Source: Hoeflea sp. IMCC20628 (GTDB taxonomy: Bacteria; Pseudomonadota; Alphaproteobacteria; Rhizobiales; Rhizobiaceae). Taken from it: DNA of 64,000 nt. Positions 46,610-59,309 of the stretch are shown here, one piece after another. Numbering within the stretch: position 1 is the first letter of the stretch; each line of letters starts with the position of its first letter. A program made the translations under genes and the position numbers. The stretch spans positions 2,126,501-2,190,500 of the forward strand of contig NZ_CP011479.1 in assembly GCF_001011155.1 (NCBI RefSeq), read 5' to 3'. The notes beneath the pieces are model-generated. The model ran no database searches. It saw nothing but the letters and a program-made list of their open reading frames with translations, and was not told the DNA's origin.

Positions 46610-47158
46610 TCAGCCGCCAAGCTTGCGAAGCCCCAGCGCCACGAACAGGAACAGCACACCGTTGGACACAAGCTCGATTCCGAGCAACAGGCCAAGAATT
46701 GTCGTTGCCGAGGACGGAAGGCCGGCAAGGATCATCACGCCAAGCACCACCGAAATCAGGCCTGAGGCCAGAACCCAGACCCAGCCACTGGCGGGCTTCA
46801 ACGCGAAAGCTAGCATGGTCTTGGCAACACCGGTCAACAGGAACAACACCGCCACCAGCAATGTCAGCGGGACGCTGCCTGCCAACGGATCGGCGACCAG
46901 CACGAAGCCGACGATGAGCGAGAGCACACCGAGCCCGAGCGACCACATGAAGCCCGGCCAGTCGCGGACGCGAAAGGCATGAACCACCTGGATGACGCCT
47001 TGCATCAGAAAGATCCAGCCAGCCAGAACGACCGCGAGAATGGTGGCCCCGAACGGATTGAGCAGCGCCATGAAGCCGCCGACGATGCACAGCACCGCCA
47101 GAACCGCCATCCAGGTCCAGGTCCTGCCGAAACTCTCGTTCACACCATTGTCAGCCAT
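46610..47158 (-). CDS. HdeD-family membrane protein
   Basis: A 182-residue inner-membrane protein with six helices arranged as repeated DUF308 pairs (ILAVVLAGWIFLMQGVIQVV, LLVAVLFLLTGVAKTMLAF, ILGLLLGIELVSNGVLFLF). HdeD takes part in acid resistance in E. coli; here the role is by family only. The start is the ATG at 47158, with GGAG seven bases upstream. It begins just after pdhC ends (31-base gap) and may be transcribed from the pdh promoter. Confidence 0.9.
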   Translation of the reverse strand: MADNGVNESFGRTWTWMAVLAVLCIVGGFMALLNPFGATILAVVLAGWIFLMQGVIQVVHAFRVRDWPGFMWSLGLGVLSLIVGFVLVADPLAGSVPLTLLVAVLFLLTGVAKTMLAFALKPASGWVWVLASGLISVVLGVMILAGLPSSATTILGLLLGIELVSNGVLFLFVALGLRKLGG

Positions 47159-47189
47159 ACGCGTTCTCCAGTGTTGATCGTCGAGTCTC

Positions 47190-48554
47190 TCAGACCAGCA
47201 TGCCCATCGGGCTTTGAATGTAGCCCTTGAAGGCTGCGAGCAATTGGGCACCAAGCGCGCCATCGACGGCGCGGTGATCTGTCGACAGGGTGACGCTCAT
47301 CACCGTGGCGATTGCCAGTGCGCCATCCTTGACCACTGGGCGCTGTTCGCCCGCACCCACGGCCAGAATGGTCGCATGCGGCGGGTTGATCACGGCGGCA
47401 AAGTCCTTGACGCCCATCATGCCCATGTTGGACACCGAGGAGGTGCCACCCTGATATTCTTCAGGTTTGAGCTTGCGGTCCTTGGCGCGCTTGCCAAGAT
47501 CCTTCATCTCGTTGGAGATGGCAGACAGGGTCTTTTGTTCAGCCGAGCGGATGATCGGAGTGATCAGGCCGCCGGGGATCGAGACTGCAACGCCAACATC
47601 GGAATGCTTGTGCATCACCATGTTCTCGTCGGTCCAGGAGACATTGGCATCAGGCACATCACGCAAGGCCAGTGCCAGCGCCTTGATCACCATGTCGTTG
47701 ACCGAAAGCTTGTAGACCGGCTTGTCGTCCTTGATCGGAGCAGCCTTGTTGAGCTGGGCGCGCAATGCCAGCAGCGCATCGAGCTCGCAATCGACGGTGA
47801 CGTAGAAATGCGGGATGGTCTGCTTGGATTCCTGCAGGCGACGGGCAATGGTCTTGCGCATGCCGTCATGCTTGACCAACTCGTAGGAGCCTTCGGCGAA
47901 GTTCTTGAGGACTGCGTCGTCCGACATGCCCTTGGCGGCGGCAACTGGTGCGGCAGCGGCTGCTGCCTGCGGTGCAGCGGCAGCCTTGCCTGTGCCAGCG
48001 GCCATCGCCGCTTCGACATCGGCCTTGATCACGCGGCCATGCGGGCCGGAACCCGAAATCGCAGAGACATCGAGCCCGGCATCCTTGGCGATGCGGCGCG
48101 CCAGCGGCGAAGAAAACGTGCGTTCGCCCGAAGCAGAAACCGGTGCCGGAGGGGCAGCGGGCGCTGCGGGATTGACGTCGCGGATCGGCAGGTTGTCAGG
48201 CGTCGGGGCAGATTCCGTCTTGGCGGCTTCGGCCTTGGGCGCCTCGGCAGGTGCTGCGGCGGGCGCAGCAGCAGCTTCGCCACCGCCCTTGGCAGCATCC
48301 TCGACGCTTTCACCTTCGGCGGCGAGAATGGCGATCAGGTCATTGACCTTGACGCCCTCGGTGCCGGCAGCAACGACAAGCTTGGCAACGGTGCCTTCAT
48401 CGATGGATTCGACTTCCATCGTCGCCTTGTCGGTCTCTATTTCGCAGAGAACGTCACCGGAGGAGACCTTGTCACCTTCCTTGACCATCCATTTGGCGAG
48501 GTTTCCCTCTTCCATGGTCGGCGACAGGGCGGGCATTGTGATGTTGATGGGCAT
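47190..48554 (-). CDS. pdhC: Pyruvate dehydrogenase E2, dihydrolipoamide acetyltransferase
   Basis: A 454-residue core subunit of the pyruvate dehydrogenase complex. One lipoyl domain (lysine K43 in [10 protein letters not shown]), an Ala/Pro-rich linker, a peripheral subunit-binding domain (SPLARRIAKDAGLDVSAI), a second Ala-rich linker and the catalytic domain with H427 in STDHRAVDGALGAQ. It transfers acetyl groups from E1 to CoA. It follows pdhB by fifteen bases. Complete in all domains. Confidence 0.97.
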   Translation of the reverse strand: MPINITMPALSPTMEEGNLAKWMVKEGDKVSSGDVLCEIETDKATMEVESIDEGTVAKLVVAAGTEGVKVNDLIAILAAEGESVEDAAKGGGEAAAAPAAAPAEAPKAEAAKTESAPTPDNLPIRDVNPAAPAAPPAPVSASGERTFSSPLARRIAKDAGLDVSAISGSGPHGRVIKADVEAAMAAGTGKAAAAPQAAAAAAPVAAAKGMSDDAVLKNFAEGSYELVKHDGMRKTIARRLQESKQTIPHFYVTVDCELDALLALRAQLNKAAPIKDDKPVYKLSVNDMVIKALALALRDVPDANVSWTDENMVMHKHSDVGVAVSIPGGLITPIIRSAEQKTLSAISNEMKDLGKRAKDRKLKPEEYQGGTSSVSNMGMMGVKDFAAVINPPHATILAVGAGEQRPVVKDGALAIATVMSVTLSTDHRAVDGALGAQLLAAFKGYIQSPMGMLV

Positions 48555-48569
48555 CTTTCAGTCCTCCCT

Positions 48570-49958
<1,389 letters not shown>

Positions 49959-49973
49959 GGTGGTTCCCTCCCC

Positions 49974-51011
49974 TTAAAGCAGAATGTCGGTGTAGAGCTC
50001 GGACGGATCCGGCTCCGGACTGTTCTGGGCGAAGTCTGCTGCATCCGCCACCACATCGCGCACCTTCTTGTCGATGGACTTGAGGTCATCCTCGGACGCG
50101 TGCTTGAGTTCGAGGATGCGCGCCTTGACCTGTTCGATCGGGTCGTGCTCGGAGCGCATCTTCTGGACTTCGTCCTTGGTGCGGTATTTCGCCGGGTCGG
50201 ACATGGAGTGACCACGATAACGATAGGTCAGCATTTCGAGAATGATCGGCCCCTTGCCCGAGCGGCAGTGAGCAACGGCCTCAACGGCTGCGGCGTGCAC
50301 GGCGCGCACATCCATGCCATCAACCTGATGGCCGGGAATGCCGAAGGAATTGCCGCGCAGCGAGAAGTTCGACTGCGCCGAAGACCGCGCCGTGGATGTG
50401 CCCATGGCGTAACGGTTATTTTCGACGATGTAGATCACCGGCAGTTTCCACAGAGCCGCCATGTTGAAGCTCTCATAGACCTGACCCTGGTTGGCCGCGC
50501 CATCGCCGAAATAGGCGACCGAGACATTGTCATTGCCGCGATACTTGTTGGCGAAGCCAAGCCCGGTGCCCAGCGACACCTGACCGCCGACGATGCCGTG
50601 GCCGCCGTAGAAATTCTTTTCCTTGGAGAACATGTGCATGGAGCCGCCCTTGCCATGCGAATAGCCGTCACGGCGTCCTGTGAGCTCGGCCATAACGCCG
50701 CGAGCTTCCATGCCGCAAGCCAGCATGTGGCCGTGATCGCGGTAGCCGGTGATGACCTGATCGCCATCCTTGAGCGCCGACTGCATGCCGACGACAACAG
50801 CTTCCTGACCGATGTAGAGATGGCAGAAGCCGCCGATGAAGCCCATGCCATACAACTGGCCGGCCTTCTCTTCGAAACGGCGGATCATCAGCATGTCGCT
50901 GTAAGCCTTGATCTCGGCTGCTTTGTCGAAATCGGTAATTCCGCCGTTCAGCCCGCTTTTCTCGGCAGGCTTCTTGCGGGATGCGGCTGTGGCAGTTTTA
51001 CGGGGTGCCAT
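49974..51011 (-). CDS. pdhA: Pyruvate dehydrogenase E1 alpha subunit
   Basis: A 345-residue thiamine-diphosphate enzyme subunit. The ThDP motif begins AYFGDGAANQGQVYESFNMA and ends at VENNRYAMG; the phospho-loop region YRYRGHSMSDP is present. A short Lys/Ala-rich N-terminal tail (MAPRKTATAASRKKPAEKSG) may bind the E2 core. The start is the ATG at 51011 with GGGAGG six bases upstream. First gene of the pdhABC operon; the promoter should lie in the 134-base gap to ftsB. Confidence 0.97.
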   Translation of the reverse strand: MAPRKTATAASRKKPAEKSGLNGGITDFDKAAEIKAYSDMLMIRRFEEKAGQLYGMGFIGGFCHLYIGQEAVVVGMQSALKDGDQVITGYRDHGHMLACGMEARGVMAELTGRRDGYSHGKGGSMHMFSKEKNFYGGHGIVGGQVSLGTGLGFANKYRGNDNVSVAYFGDGAANQGQVYESFNMAALWKLPVIYIVENNRYAMGTSTARSSAQSNFSLRGNSFGIPGHQVDGMDVRAVHAAAVEAVAHCRSGKGPIILEMLTYRYRGHSMSDPAKYRTKDEVQKMRSEHDPIEQVKARILELKHASEDDLKSIDKKVRDVVADAADFAQNSPEPDPSELYTDILL

Positions 51012-51145
51012 GTCATCCTCCCAGTGGTCATGTTGCATAGACCATATGGAAAATGACATCTGTCAGCAAGGGTATAAACGCATGGCTGGTATGATTGTTA
51101 TGTCTTTGTAATTGCTAATTATTTCAACAATTAACTGAATTTCGG

Positions 51146-51466
51146 TTAATTAGTGGCGCCGGTGAAATACACAACTTCATCCTCGCGGGCCACGTTCAAC
51201 AGCAGCCGCGCCCGTTCGTCGAGCATGTCGGCTTCCACCGCGCCATCGCTCAACAACATGACCTTGCGTTCGAGATGTTGCCTGCGTTCGGTCAGGCTTG
51301 CAAGCCGTTCGGTCAATTCGACACGCCTGATCTCCAGTGCTTCAGCCGAGTCGAGACCGAAGGCGCCATGCCATGAATGGAAACCGAAATAGGCGAAACA
51401 TCCAATTGAAAGCGCCGGGATTACCCAACGGATCCATGATCGTTTCTTTTTGAACTGTGTCCGCAT
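51146..51466 (-). CDS. ftsB: Septum formation initiator, FtsB/DivIC family
   Basis: A 106-residue bitopic membrane protein. A basic N-terminus (MRTQFKKKRSW) precedes one membrane segment (WVIPALSIGCFAYFGF) and a periplasmic leucine-zipper-like coiled coil (LEIRRVELTERLASLTERRQ), the form of FtsB in the divisome. Its place between eno and pdhA is the usual one in rhizobia. The C-terminus DEVVYFTGATN is typical for the alphaproteobacterial version. Confidence 0.88.
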   Translation of the reverse strand: MRTQFKKKRSWIRWVIPALSIGCFAYFGFHSWHGAFGLDSAEALEIRRVELTERLASLTERRQHLERKVMLLSDGAVEADMLDERARLLLNVAREDEVVYFTGATN

Positions 51467-51560
51467 TCGAAAAACGCCTTACCCCTGCGAGGGGGCAAAG
51501 ATGGCAGACCATGCTTAATATAGCGTTAGCCGATTGTGCGGGATGGTGCGTTGCACACGA

Positions 51561-51590
51561 AAAAGCCCGCGCCGATGCGCGGGCTTGATG
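51561..51590 (-). terminator. Terminator after eno
   Basis: AAGCCCGCGC (51563-51572) pairs with GCGCGGGCTT (51577-51586) around CGAT. On the minus strand the stem is followed by TTTTT, so it ends the eno transcript before ftsB. Confidence 0.85.
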
Positions 51591-51633
51591 TGACCTGGTG
51601 CAGGGGAACCGGATTGAACCGGTCGCGGGCGGC

Positions 51634-53294
<1,661 letters not shown>

Positions 53295-55244
53295 ATGAAA
53301 CTGAATATCGGTCGCAGTCTCGTAGCATTCGCAATCGTGATTTGCATCGGCCTCATCGGCTTGATCGCAGTCAACAGATACATCCTGTCGGAACTGAAAG
53401 TGAATGGCCCGACCTACCAGCAGATTGTCCAGGGCAAGGACCTGATCGCCGACACGCTTCCGCCACCGCTCTATCTGGTGGAAGCCTACATGCTGACCAA
53501 CGAGATGACGGTTCATCCGACAATCCTGGACCTCAACACATCTAAGCTTGAAGCCCTCAAGAAGACCTATGACGAGCGCAAGGCCCATTGGCTGAAAACC
53601 GCTCTGGACCAGACACTTGCAGCAAAATTGCAGGAAGATGTCCTCGCCAGCGGGGATGCCTTCTGGGCCATCGTCTATGACCGGTTTCTTCCCGCCAGCA
53701 TGGCTGGAGACAACGATGCTGCGACTATCGCGCTGGGTGATCTTCACACCGTCTTTCAAACCCATTCGGAAGCGGTGCATGCGTTCGCCCAGCTTGCCGC
53801 TTCGTCCCTCGCCGCGACTGAAACCAAAGCCCGCTCCACCGATTTGTGGTTTTCCAACCTGACCTTGCTTGCAGGCGCGGTTTCAATCCTGATTTTCCTG
53901 GCCGGTCTTTCGCTGTTCCGCAAACGGGCCATCGTGCCGCTCACCGACATGAAAAACTACATGTGGGTTCTGGCCAATGGGGACTATTCCGTTGCAGTGC
54001 CGCATGCCTCCCGCAAGGACGAAATCGGTCAAATGGCGCAGTCGGTCGCCCATTTCCGCCAAACCGCCATCGAACGGATTGCCGCGAAAGATCAACTCGA
54101 AAACGAGGAGGCCGACCGGCAGCGCCTGGAAGCCAATGCTGCTGAAACCAAGGCCGCCGCGGACCAGGATCGGGTTCGGGTGATTGAGGCGCTGACCACG
54201 GGGCTGGAGCACCTTTCGGCCGGAAACCTGGGCTACCGCATTCACGAGACATTTGCCCCGGATTACGAAAAACTGCGCACGGTGTTCAATGTTTCCATCG
54301 GTTCCCTCGGTCAAACCATCCAGGAAATATCCCTGACAACCGATTCGGTTCGTCTCGCATCCGCGGAAATTGGCGCTGCAGCCGACAATCTGTCGCAGCG
54401 TACCGAGCAACAGGCAGCCTCGCTGGAGGAAACAGCAGCGGCGCTGGATGAAATCACCTCGGCGGTGAAAAGCTCCGCACTGCGCGCCGAAGAAGCCAGC
54501 GACATGGTCGGACAGGCCAAAACCGGCGCCGAAGACTCGGGCAAGGTGGTTCAGACCGCGATTTCGGCGATGGAGAAGATCGCAGATTCGTCGAAGCGGA
54601 TCAGCCAGATCATCTCGGTGATTGACGACATCGCCTTCCAGACCAATTTGCTGGCGCTCAATGCCGGCGTCGAAGCCGCGCGTGCCGGCGATGCCGGCCG
54701 GGGATTTGCGGTCGTGGCCCAGGAGGTGCGCGAACTGGCCCAGCGCTCGGCCAGTGCCGCCAAGGAAATCAAGACCCTGATCCACACTTCCTCGACGCAG
54801 GTTGGCACCGGGGTATCACTGGTCAATGAGACCGGCTCGGCGCTCGGAAAAATCGAGACCCAGGTGGTCCAGATCAATGATCTGATCCGGGCGATTGTTA
54901 CCGGTGCACGCGAACAATCGGCGTCGCTTGCCGAAATCAACGCCGCCATCAATCAGATGGACCAGGTCACCCAGCAAAACGCCGCCATGGTCGAGCAAAC
55001 CAACGCAGCCACGCAAGGCCTTTCCGGCGAGGCGGTCAAGCTCGACAGCCTGGTGGCGCGGTTTGATACCGGAGCCGCCTCCCGGGAAACGCGACTGCAG
55101 AATCAGGCACCTGTGGCTGCAAGCCCGTCGTCGCGCCCTGCACAGTCGCCGGCGCGTGCGCTGGGGGCCAAGGTGGCGTCGGCCTTCGGTCTGGGCACCA
55201 CCTCGGCAGCCGCCAGACAAGACGAGAAATGGGACGGTTTCTGA
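53295..55244 (+). CDS. Methyl-accepting chemotaxis protein with C-terminal CheR-tether-like pentapeptide
   Basis: A 649-residue chemoreceptor. Membrane segment 1 is at about 9-28 ([17 protein letters not shown]), the periplasmic helical sensor runs to about 185, and segment 2 is near 192-213 ([20 protein letters not shown]). Two HAMP units follow (from about 215 and about 300), then the signalling hairpin with the tip [20 protein letters not shown]. The last residues KWDGF fit the x-aromatic-x-x-aromatic pentapeptide that tethers CheR/CheB. The Shine-Dalgarno is weak. No che genes nearby, so it is an orphan receptor; ligand unknown. Confidence 0.93.
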   Translation: MKLNIGRSLVAFAIVICIGLIGLIAVNRYILSELKVNGPTYQQIVQGKDLIADTLPPPLYLVEAYMLTNEMTVHPTILDLNTSKLEALKKTYDERKAHWLKTALDQTLAAKLQEDVLASGDAFWAIVYDRFLPASMAGDNDAATIALGDLHTVFQTHSEAVHAFAQLAASSLAATETKARSTDLWFSNLTLLAGAVSILIFLAGLSLFRKRAIVPLTDMKNYMWVLANGDYSVAVPHASRKDEIGQMAQSVAHFRQTAIERIAAKDQLENEEADRQRLEANAAETKAAADQDRVRVIEALTTGLEHLSAGNLGYRIHETFAPDYEKLRTVFNVSIGSLGQTIQEISLTTDSVRLASAEIGAAADNLSQRTEQQAASLEETAAALDEITSAVKSSALRAEEASDMVGQAKTGAEDSGKVVQTAISAMEKIADSSKRISQIISVIDDIAFQTNLLALNAGVEAARAGDAGRGFAVVAQEVRELAQRSASAAKEIKTLIHTSSTQVGTGVSLVNETGSALGKIETQVVQINDLIRAIVTGAREQSASLAEINAAINQMDQVTQQNAAMVEQTNAATQGLSGEAVKLDSLVARFDTGAASRETRLQNQAPVAASPSSRPAQSPARALGAKVASAFGLGTTSAAARQDEKWDGF

Positions 55245-55275
55245 ACCCACCGAATTTCATAGGGTAACGCAACTC

Positions 55276-55307
55276 AGACCGCCGGGGATAAGACGGCGGT
55301 CTTTTTT
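55276..55307 (+). terminator. Terminator after the chemoreceptor gene
   Basis: AGACCGCC (55276-55283) pairs with GGCGGTCT (55295-55302), followed directly by a run of T to 55307. It begins 32 bases after the stop codon. Confidence 0.9.
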
Positions 55308-55351
55308 CATGATCGCTGTCGTTGGCAGTGAAAAAATCGGGTTAAGCCGGT

Positions 55352-56188
55352 TTAACGCTTGGCCACCGCGTCGAACGCCATCAGGGTTTCGAGCAATCGT
55401 GGCAGATCCTTGAGCGGGATCATGTTGGGGCCGTCCGACGAGGTGGAATTGTCGGGATCCTCGTGGGTCTCGATAAAGACGCCTGCGACACCGACGGCGA
55501 CAGCGGCGCGGGCGAGCGTTTCGACGAAACGGCGTTCGCCGCCCGAAGTGGCGCCCTGCCCGCCGGGCTGCTGCACCGAATGGGTGGCGTCGAAAATCAC
55601 CGGGGCGCCGGTGTCGGCCATGATCGGCAGCGCCCGCATATCGCTGACAAGCGTGTTGTAGCCGAACGAGGCGCCGCGCTCGGTCAGCAGCACGTTTGGA
55701 TTGCCCGAGCCGGTGATCTTGGCAAGCACGTTCTTCATGTCCCAAGGCGCGAGAAACTGGCCCTTCTTGACGTTGATGACCTTGCCGGTGTTGGCGGCAG
55801 CGACGAGCAGGTCTGTCTGGCGTGACAGGAAAGCAGGGATCTGCAGCACATCGACATGCGGGGCGACGATGGCGCATTGTTCCTCAGAGTGGATGTCGGT
55901 CAGCACCGGCAGGCCGAGTTCTTTGCGCAGATCGTCAAACACCGGCAGCGCTGCATCGATGCCCGCGCCGCGGGTGCTGGTCAGCGAGGTGCGGTTGGCC
56001 TTGTCGTAGCTGGATTTATAGACCAGCCCGAGCCCGAGCTTGCCGCACAGTTCCTTGAGCGCGCCAGCCATGTCGAAGGCATGACCGCGGGATTCGAACT
56101 GGCAGGGGCCGGCAATCAGGGTCAGCGGCAGATTGTTGCCGAAGACGGCATTGCCGACGGTGACTTCAGTGTTGGGCTTGATGCTCAT
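55352..56188 (-). CDS. kdsA: 3-deoxy-8-phosphooctulonate (KDO-8-phosphate) synthase
   Basis: A 278-residue aldolase joining phosphoenolpyruvate and arabinose-5-phosphate to KDO-8-phosphate for lipopolysaccharide core. Family segments are LIAGPCQFESRGHAFDMA, SSYDKANRTS, DVLQIPAFLSRQTDLLVAA and DATHSVQQPGGQGATSGG. Its start overlaps the end of the VOC gene by four bases (ATGA), coupling their translation. In many rhizobia kdsA sits between pyrG and eno; that order is not seen here, since a chemoreceptor intervenes. Confidence 0.96.
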   Translation of the reverse strand: MSIKPNTEVTVGNAVFGNNLPLTLIAGPCQFESRGHAFDMAGALKELCGKLGLGLVYKSSYDKANRTSLTSTRGAGIDAALPVFDDLRKELGLPVLTDIHSEEQCAIVAPHVDVLQIPAFLSRQTDLLVAAANTGKVINVKKGQFLAPWDMKNVLAKITGSGNPNVLLTERGASFGYNTLVSDMRALPIMADTGAPVIFDATHSVQQPGGQGATSGGERRFVETLARAAVAVGVAGVFIETHEDPDNSTSSDGPNMIPLKDLPRLLETLMAFDAVAKR

Positions 56189-57078
56189 CGGCTTTGCTCG
56201 AAACAGTAATAGGCGCCCTGTCCCGGCGCCGGATTGACGATCAGGCGGGAGCCGAACTCGCGCGCGGCAACGCCATTTGCGTGCAGCAGTTCGGTGAGCG
56301 CGACCAGATCAGCGACCCTGAACACCACGGCGCGCCCCAGCAACCCGCGTTCGGCAGAGCCATCGAGGACGCCGAAATGGGATTCCATACCGGCCTTGTT
56401 GAAGACGGTGACGGTGGTGCTTTCGAGCTCAACCGACATGCCGAAGGAATTGGCGTCGACCTCGCGGTTGCAGGCCAGTTCCTGAATGAAATACTGGAAA
56501 TCGGTCGGATTGGGCTCCGACAGGATGATTTCGCAGACCCCGGTGACGCCATTGGCGTGGGCGGTCAGCGCCGAACGGTCGGCGGCTGGCATGTTGACGC
56601 GTTCGACGGCGAAGCCGAAGAAATCCGGCGTGCGCAGATCGGCGGCAAACGCCAGCTTGAAGCTGGCGTCCTGCCTGGAACCGTCGGGAAATGCCATGGC
56701 CCTCGAGAATTCGAGCAGGTCGCCGCCCGACATGCCCAGCGCGCGAAAGCGGTCATGATCGGCATCGGCATCGCTGGAGCCAACCACGAAGGCGCTGAAG
56801 CCGTTGTCGCCACGGCGGAACCGGTAGGCCTGGTCGCGGGCGACAAACACGTTGCCGCGGCGCGCAGCCTCTTCGCAGTCCTCGCGCGAGGCAATGGCCA
56901 GCGGTTCAAGATAGGTTCCGTCGTCAAAGAACACGCAGGCATTTTCGGTGCCGAAGGGGTGAAGTGCTTCGGCGGCCACGGTGAAGCCGAGAGCAGCGTG
57001 GCGGGCGCGCGCAGTCTCGAGATCCTCGACCGGCAGTACAAGATGATCGAGGGGACGGCGGGTGCGCGGTGATGGCAT
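56185..57078 (-). CDS. VOC-superfamily (glyoxalase-like) protein
   Basis: A 297-residue protein with a tandem vicinal-oxygen-chelate fold. The N-terminal glyoxalase-like domain begins RPLDHLVLPVEDLETARARH with a His at the usual metal position, and FGTENACVFFDDGTYLEPLA follows, as in DUF4260/Glyoxalase_3-like domains. A second half-domain begins near residue 180. No catalytic activity can be assigned. It is coupled upstream of kdsA, but a link to KDO synthesis is not evident. Confidence 0.85.
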   Translation of the reverse strand: MPSPRTRRPLDHLVLPVEDLETARARHAALGFTVAAEALHPFGTENACVFFDDGTYLEPLAIASREDCEEAARRGNVFVARDQAYRFRRGDNGFSAFVVGSSDADADHDRFRALGMSGGDLLEFSRAMAFPDGSRQDASFKLAFAADLRTPDFFGFAVERVNMPAADRSALTAHANGVTGVCEIILSEPNPTDFQYFIQELACNREVDANSFGMSVELESTTVTVFNKAGMESHFGVLDGSAERGLLGRAVVFRVADLVALTELLHANGVAAREFGSRLIVNPAPGQGAYYCFEQSR

Positions 57079-57217
57079 CGTCGGTTTACTCCATTTGGGT
57101 TTCCCTTATCAGCAAGCTTGGACCCGGTGCAACTGTTGGAACGCCAGCAAAGCCACCACCCTTGCGGGAATCACGCCCAGACGCTATTTGAAGGACCTGT
57201 TGGAACGGGAGTTGATC

Positions 57218-58081
57218 TTGACGGAGCTGTTTGCCGCCGCGCTGAAGCGCAGCCGTGTCGCGATATCACTGATGCTGGTGGCGCTGACGCTTTCGGCTTG
57301 CGCATCCTCGGGATCAACCGAGGCGGTGCTCAGTCCGGTGGCGCCGACAACTGAAAAATATGCGGCGATCGTGGTCGACGTAAAGAGCGGCAAGATGCTT
57401 TACGGCGCCAATGCCAACGAGCTTCGCTATCCGGCCTCGCTGACCAAGATGATGACGCTGTTCCTGATGTTCGAAGCCATGGATGCGGGCCGCGTCAACC
57501 GTGACGACCTGATCCCGATTTCCAAGAATGCCTCGCGGCGCCCGCCCTCGAAACTCGGCCTGAAGCCCGGCCAGACGATTCCGGTCGACACGGCAATCCG
57601 GGTGCTGGTGGTCAAATCCGCCAATGACGTGGCCACCGCAGTGGCCGAATTTCTGGGTGGCTCGGAAGCCCGCTTCGCCGAGATGATGACCGCCAAGGCG
57701 CGGACGCTGGGCATGAGCCGCACGACATTCAAGAATGCCTCGGGCCTGCCTGACTCGGACCAGGTGACGACGGCCACCGACATGGCGCGGCTGTCGATCG
57801 CGCTTCGGCGGACCTTTCCGCACTACTACTCCTATTTCAACCAGCGCGAAGTGACGGTGGCAGGACGCACCATCAAGGGCCACAACAAGGCGATGGACAT
57901 GATCCCCGGCGCCGACGGGCTGAAAACCGGCTACACCCGCGCCTCGGGCTTCAACCTCGCCACCTCGGTGACACGCAGCGGCAAATCGGTGGTCGGCGTG
58001 GTGATGGGTGAAAACACCTCGGCGATCCGCAACGCGCGGATGGCGCAGCTGATGTCGACCTATGTGAAAAAAGCCAAATAG
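57218..58081 (+). CDS. D-alanyl-D-alanine carboxypeptidase (DacA-like, short), probable lipoprotein
   Basis: A penicillin-binding protein of the S11 family, 287 residues from a TTG start at 57218. Catalytic motifs are S74-L-T-K77, S134-A-N136 and K236-T-G238. The protein ends about 50 residues after KTG, so the C-terminal PBP5 domain and amphipathic anchor are missing. The N-terminus has KRSR, a hydrophobic stretch and LSAC with Cys at 28, a lipobox, so it is likely a lipoprotein. The TTG start is chosen because GGGAG lies seven bases upstream and it gives a normal signal peptide; the ATG at 57062 would overlap the divergent VOC gene. Start uncertain, family certain. Confidence 0.85.
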   Translation: MTELFAAALKRSRVAISLMLVALTLSACASSGSTEAVLSPVAPTTEKYAAIVVDVKSGKMLYGANANELRYPASLTKMMTLFLMFEAMDAGRVNRDDLIPISKNASRRPPSKLGLKPGQTIPVDTAIRVLVVKSANDVATAVAEFLGGSEARFAEMMTAKARTLGMSRTTFKNASGLPDSDQVTTATDMARLSIALRRTFPHYYSYFNQREVTVAGRTIKGHNKAMDMIPGADGLKTGYTRASGFNLATSVTRSGKSVVGVVMGENTSAIRNARMAQLMSTYVKKAK

Positions 58082-58139
58082 GCTTCGCCTGTCAACGGCT
58101 TGCGCGGCATGGCCACTCGAAGCCAAGGCCTATACCTGA

Positions 58140-58550
58140 TCACGGGCCTTCGCAGGTGATGCCAACTGGCGGATCGTCCTCTATCTGCACAAAACCGATC
58201 TGGACCGGCATGGTGTCGTGATCGCCACGCAGCAACCGGATTGCCGCGACCCGCCGGGTCGCCTGCTGATCCATCAGATCGATGCGGAAGACCTCGCCAT
58301 CATCAAAATTCTGGGCCTTGGACACCACCTCGCCCGGAAAACCGGCCTCGGTGGTCAATTCCCGGTCGCCCATGGCAATCCGCACCGACAGCACATTGGG
58401 CACTGGACCGGCGCCGAGCACGATCTCGATGCTGGAATCAAATTTCAAATCGGTGCAGGTGATCGACACGGTGGCATGGGCCGGACTTGCGAGCGGCACA
58501 GCCAGAGCCACGGCTGCAAGAGATGTCAGAAACGCATTTCGAAGTCGCAT
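58140..58550 (-). CDS. Small exported protein of unknown function
   Basis: A 136-residue protein with a clear type I signal peptide (MRLRNAFLTSLAAVALAVPL to PAHA). The mature part has two cysteines, in ITCTDL near the start and GITCEGP at the end, which could form one disulfide closing a beta-rich domain. No family recognised. It is convergent with the carboxypeptidase gene and stands alone upstream of a gene-poor stretch. Confidence 0.7.
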   Translation of the reverse strand: MRLRNAFLTSLAAVALAVPLASPAHATVSITCTDLKFDSSIEIVLGAGPVPNVLSVRIAMGDRELTTEAGFPGEVVSKAQNFDDGEVFRIDLMDQQATRRVAAIRLLRGDHDTMPVQIGFVQIEDDPPVGITCEGP

Positions 58551-59309
58551 GGTTTGGTCCTCCTCAGGCGCAATGGTTTGTCTGTTCCGGCTGGCCTGAT
58601 GATGACCAATGCCGCCGGGATGACGGGCGCGCCACGCTGATCAAGTGTCTCAAACTTCCGATTTCGCGGCAAGAGCGATCCATCGAACGCTCATTGGCTG
58701 TCGGGCGGCACGGGGTTCGATCCGGTTTTCCAACGCGAAATGCACCCGCGCGGTGCGCCGCCGGGGTATCAGATCAGGCAGGTATCCGGAGGGCCGCACG
58801 CGGGCTTTGCCTTACGGAATGAGGGGTAGAAGGGGTGGCGCAGCGCGCGCACGGCCCGAACTTCGCCGGATGATGTCCGCATCCGACAGGCGGCGCCTTG
58901 CACCCTCGGGAGTTCATCCCCGCCCGGATTGCTCCGGCCGCGATCTGGACCGACCGCGGGAGTGGTTCTCGACGTTCCGGCACGGACGCTGAAGGCCATC
59001 CGGCCCTCATGTCCGCCACAGGCCCGGACCGGTGTCGGCGCTCCTTAGCCGCCAGTTGGCTGGCACGGAACGAAACCCGGCCCGGTGGCTGGCTTTGCAC
59101 GGTCACTTGCGACCGCCCGCCAGCGGAACCCCGATGGCCTCCGCCTCCTCCCGACAGTCACCGCACGTTACGGCAAGGTTCGAAAGGCATTCCTCCCGCC
59201 TGGTCCAACACGTTCGCGATCCATCCGGCAGCGGGAGCGACATGAGTGTGGCATGGGGTGGAAGGGTGGGGAAAAAATGGCGGAGGATTTTTGTTAGTGG
59301 ACACCGATC
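58551..59309. other. Gene-free, GC-rich stretch
   Basis: About 760 bases with overlapping open frames on several registers, none with a ribosome-binding site, normal codon use or recognised domain. Encoded text is rich in Arg, Pro and Gly in every frame, as for non-coding GC-rich DNA. I see no tRNA, RNase P, tmRNA or SRP RNA signature. It could hold decayed genes or a structured RNA, but nothing is supported. Confidence 0.5.

Noticed and set aside
58709-58722. GGGTTCGATCC, resembling a tRNA T-loop
   Set aside because: No acceptor stem, anticodon arm or CCA partner around it.
58774-59106. Arg/Pro-rich open frame on the minus strand in the gene desert
   Set aside because: No ribosome-binding site, no recognised family, and competing frames of similar length overlap it.
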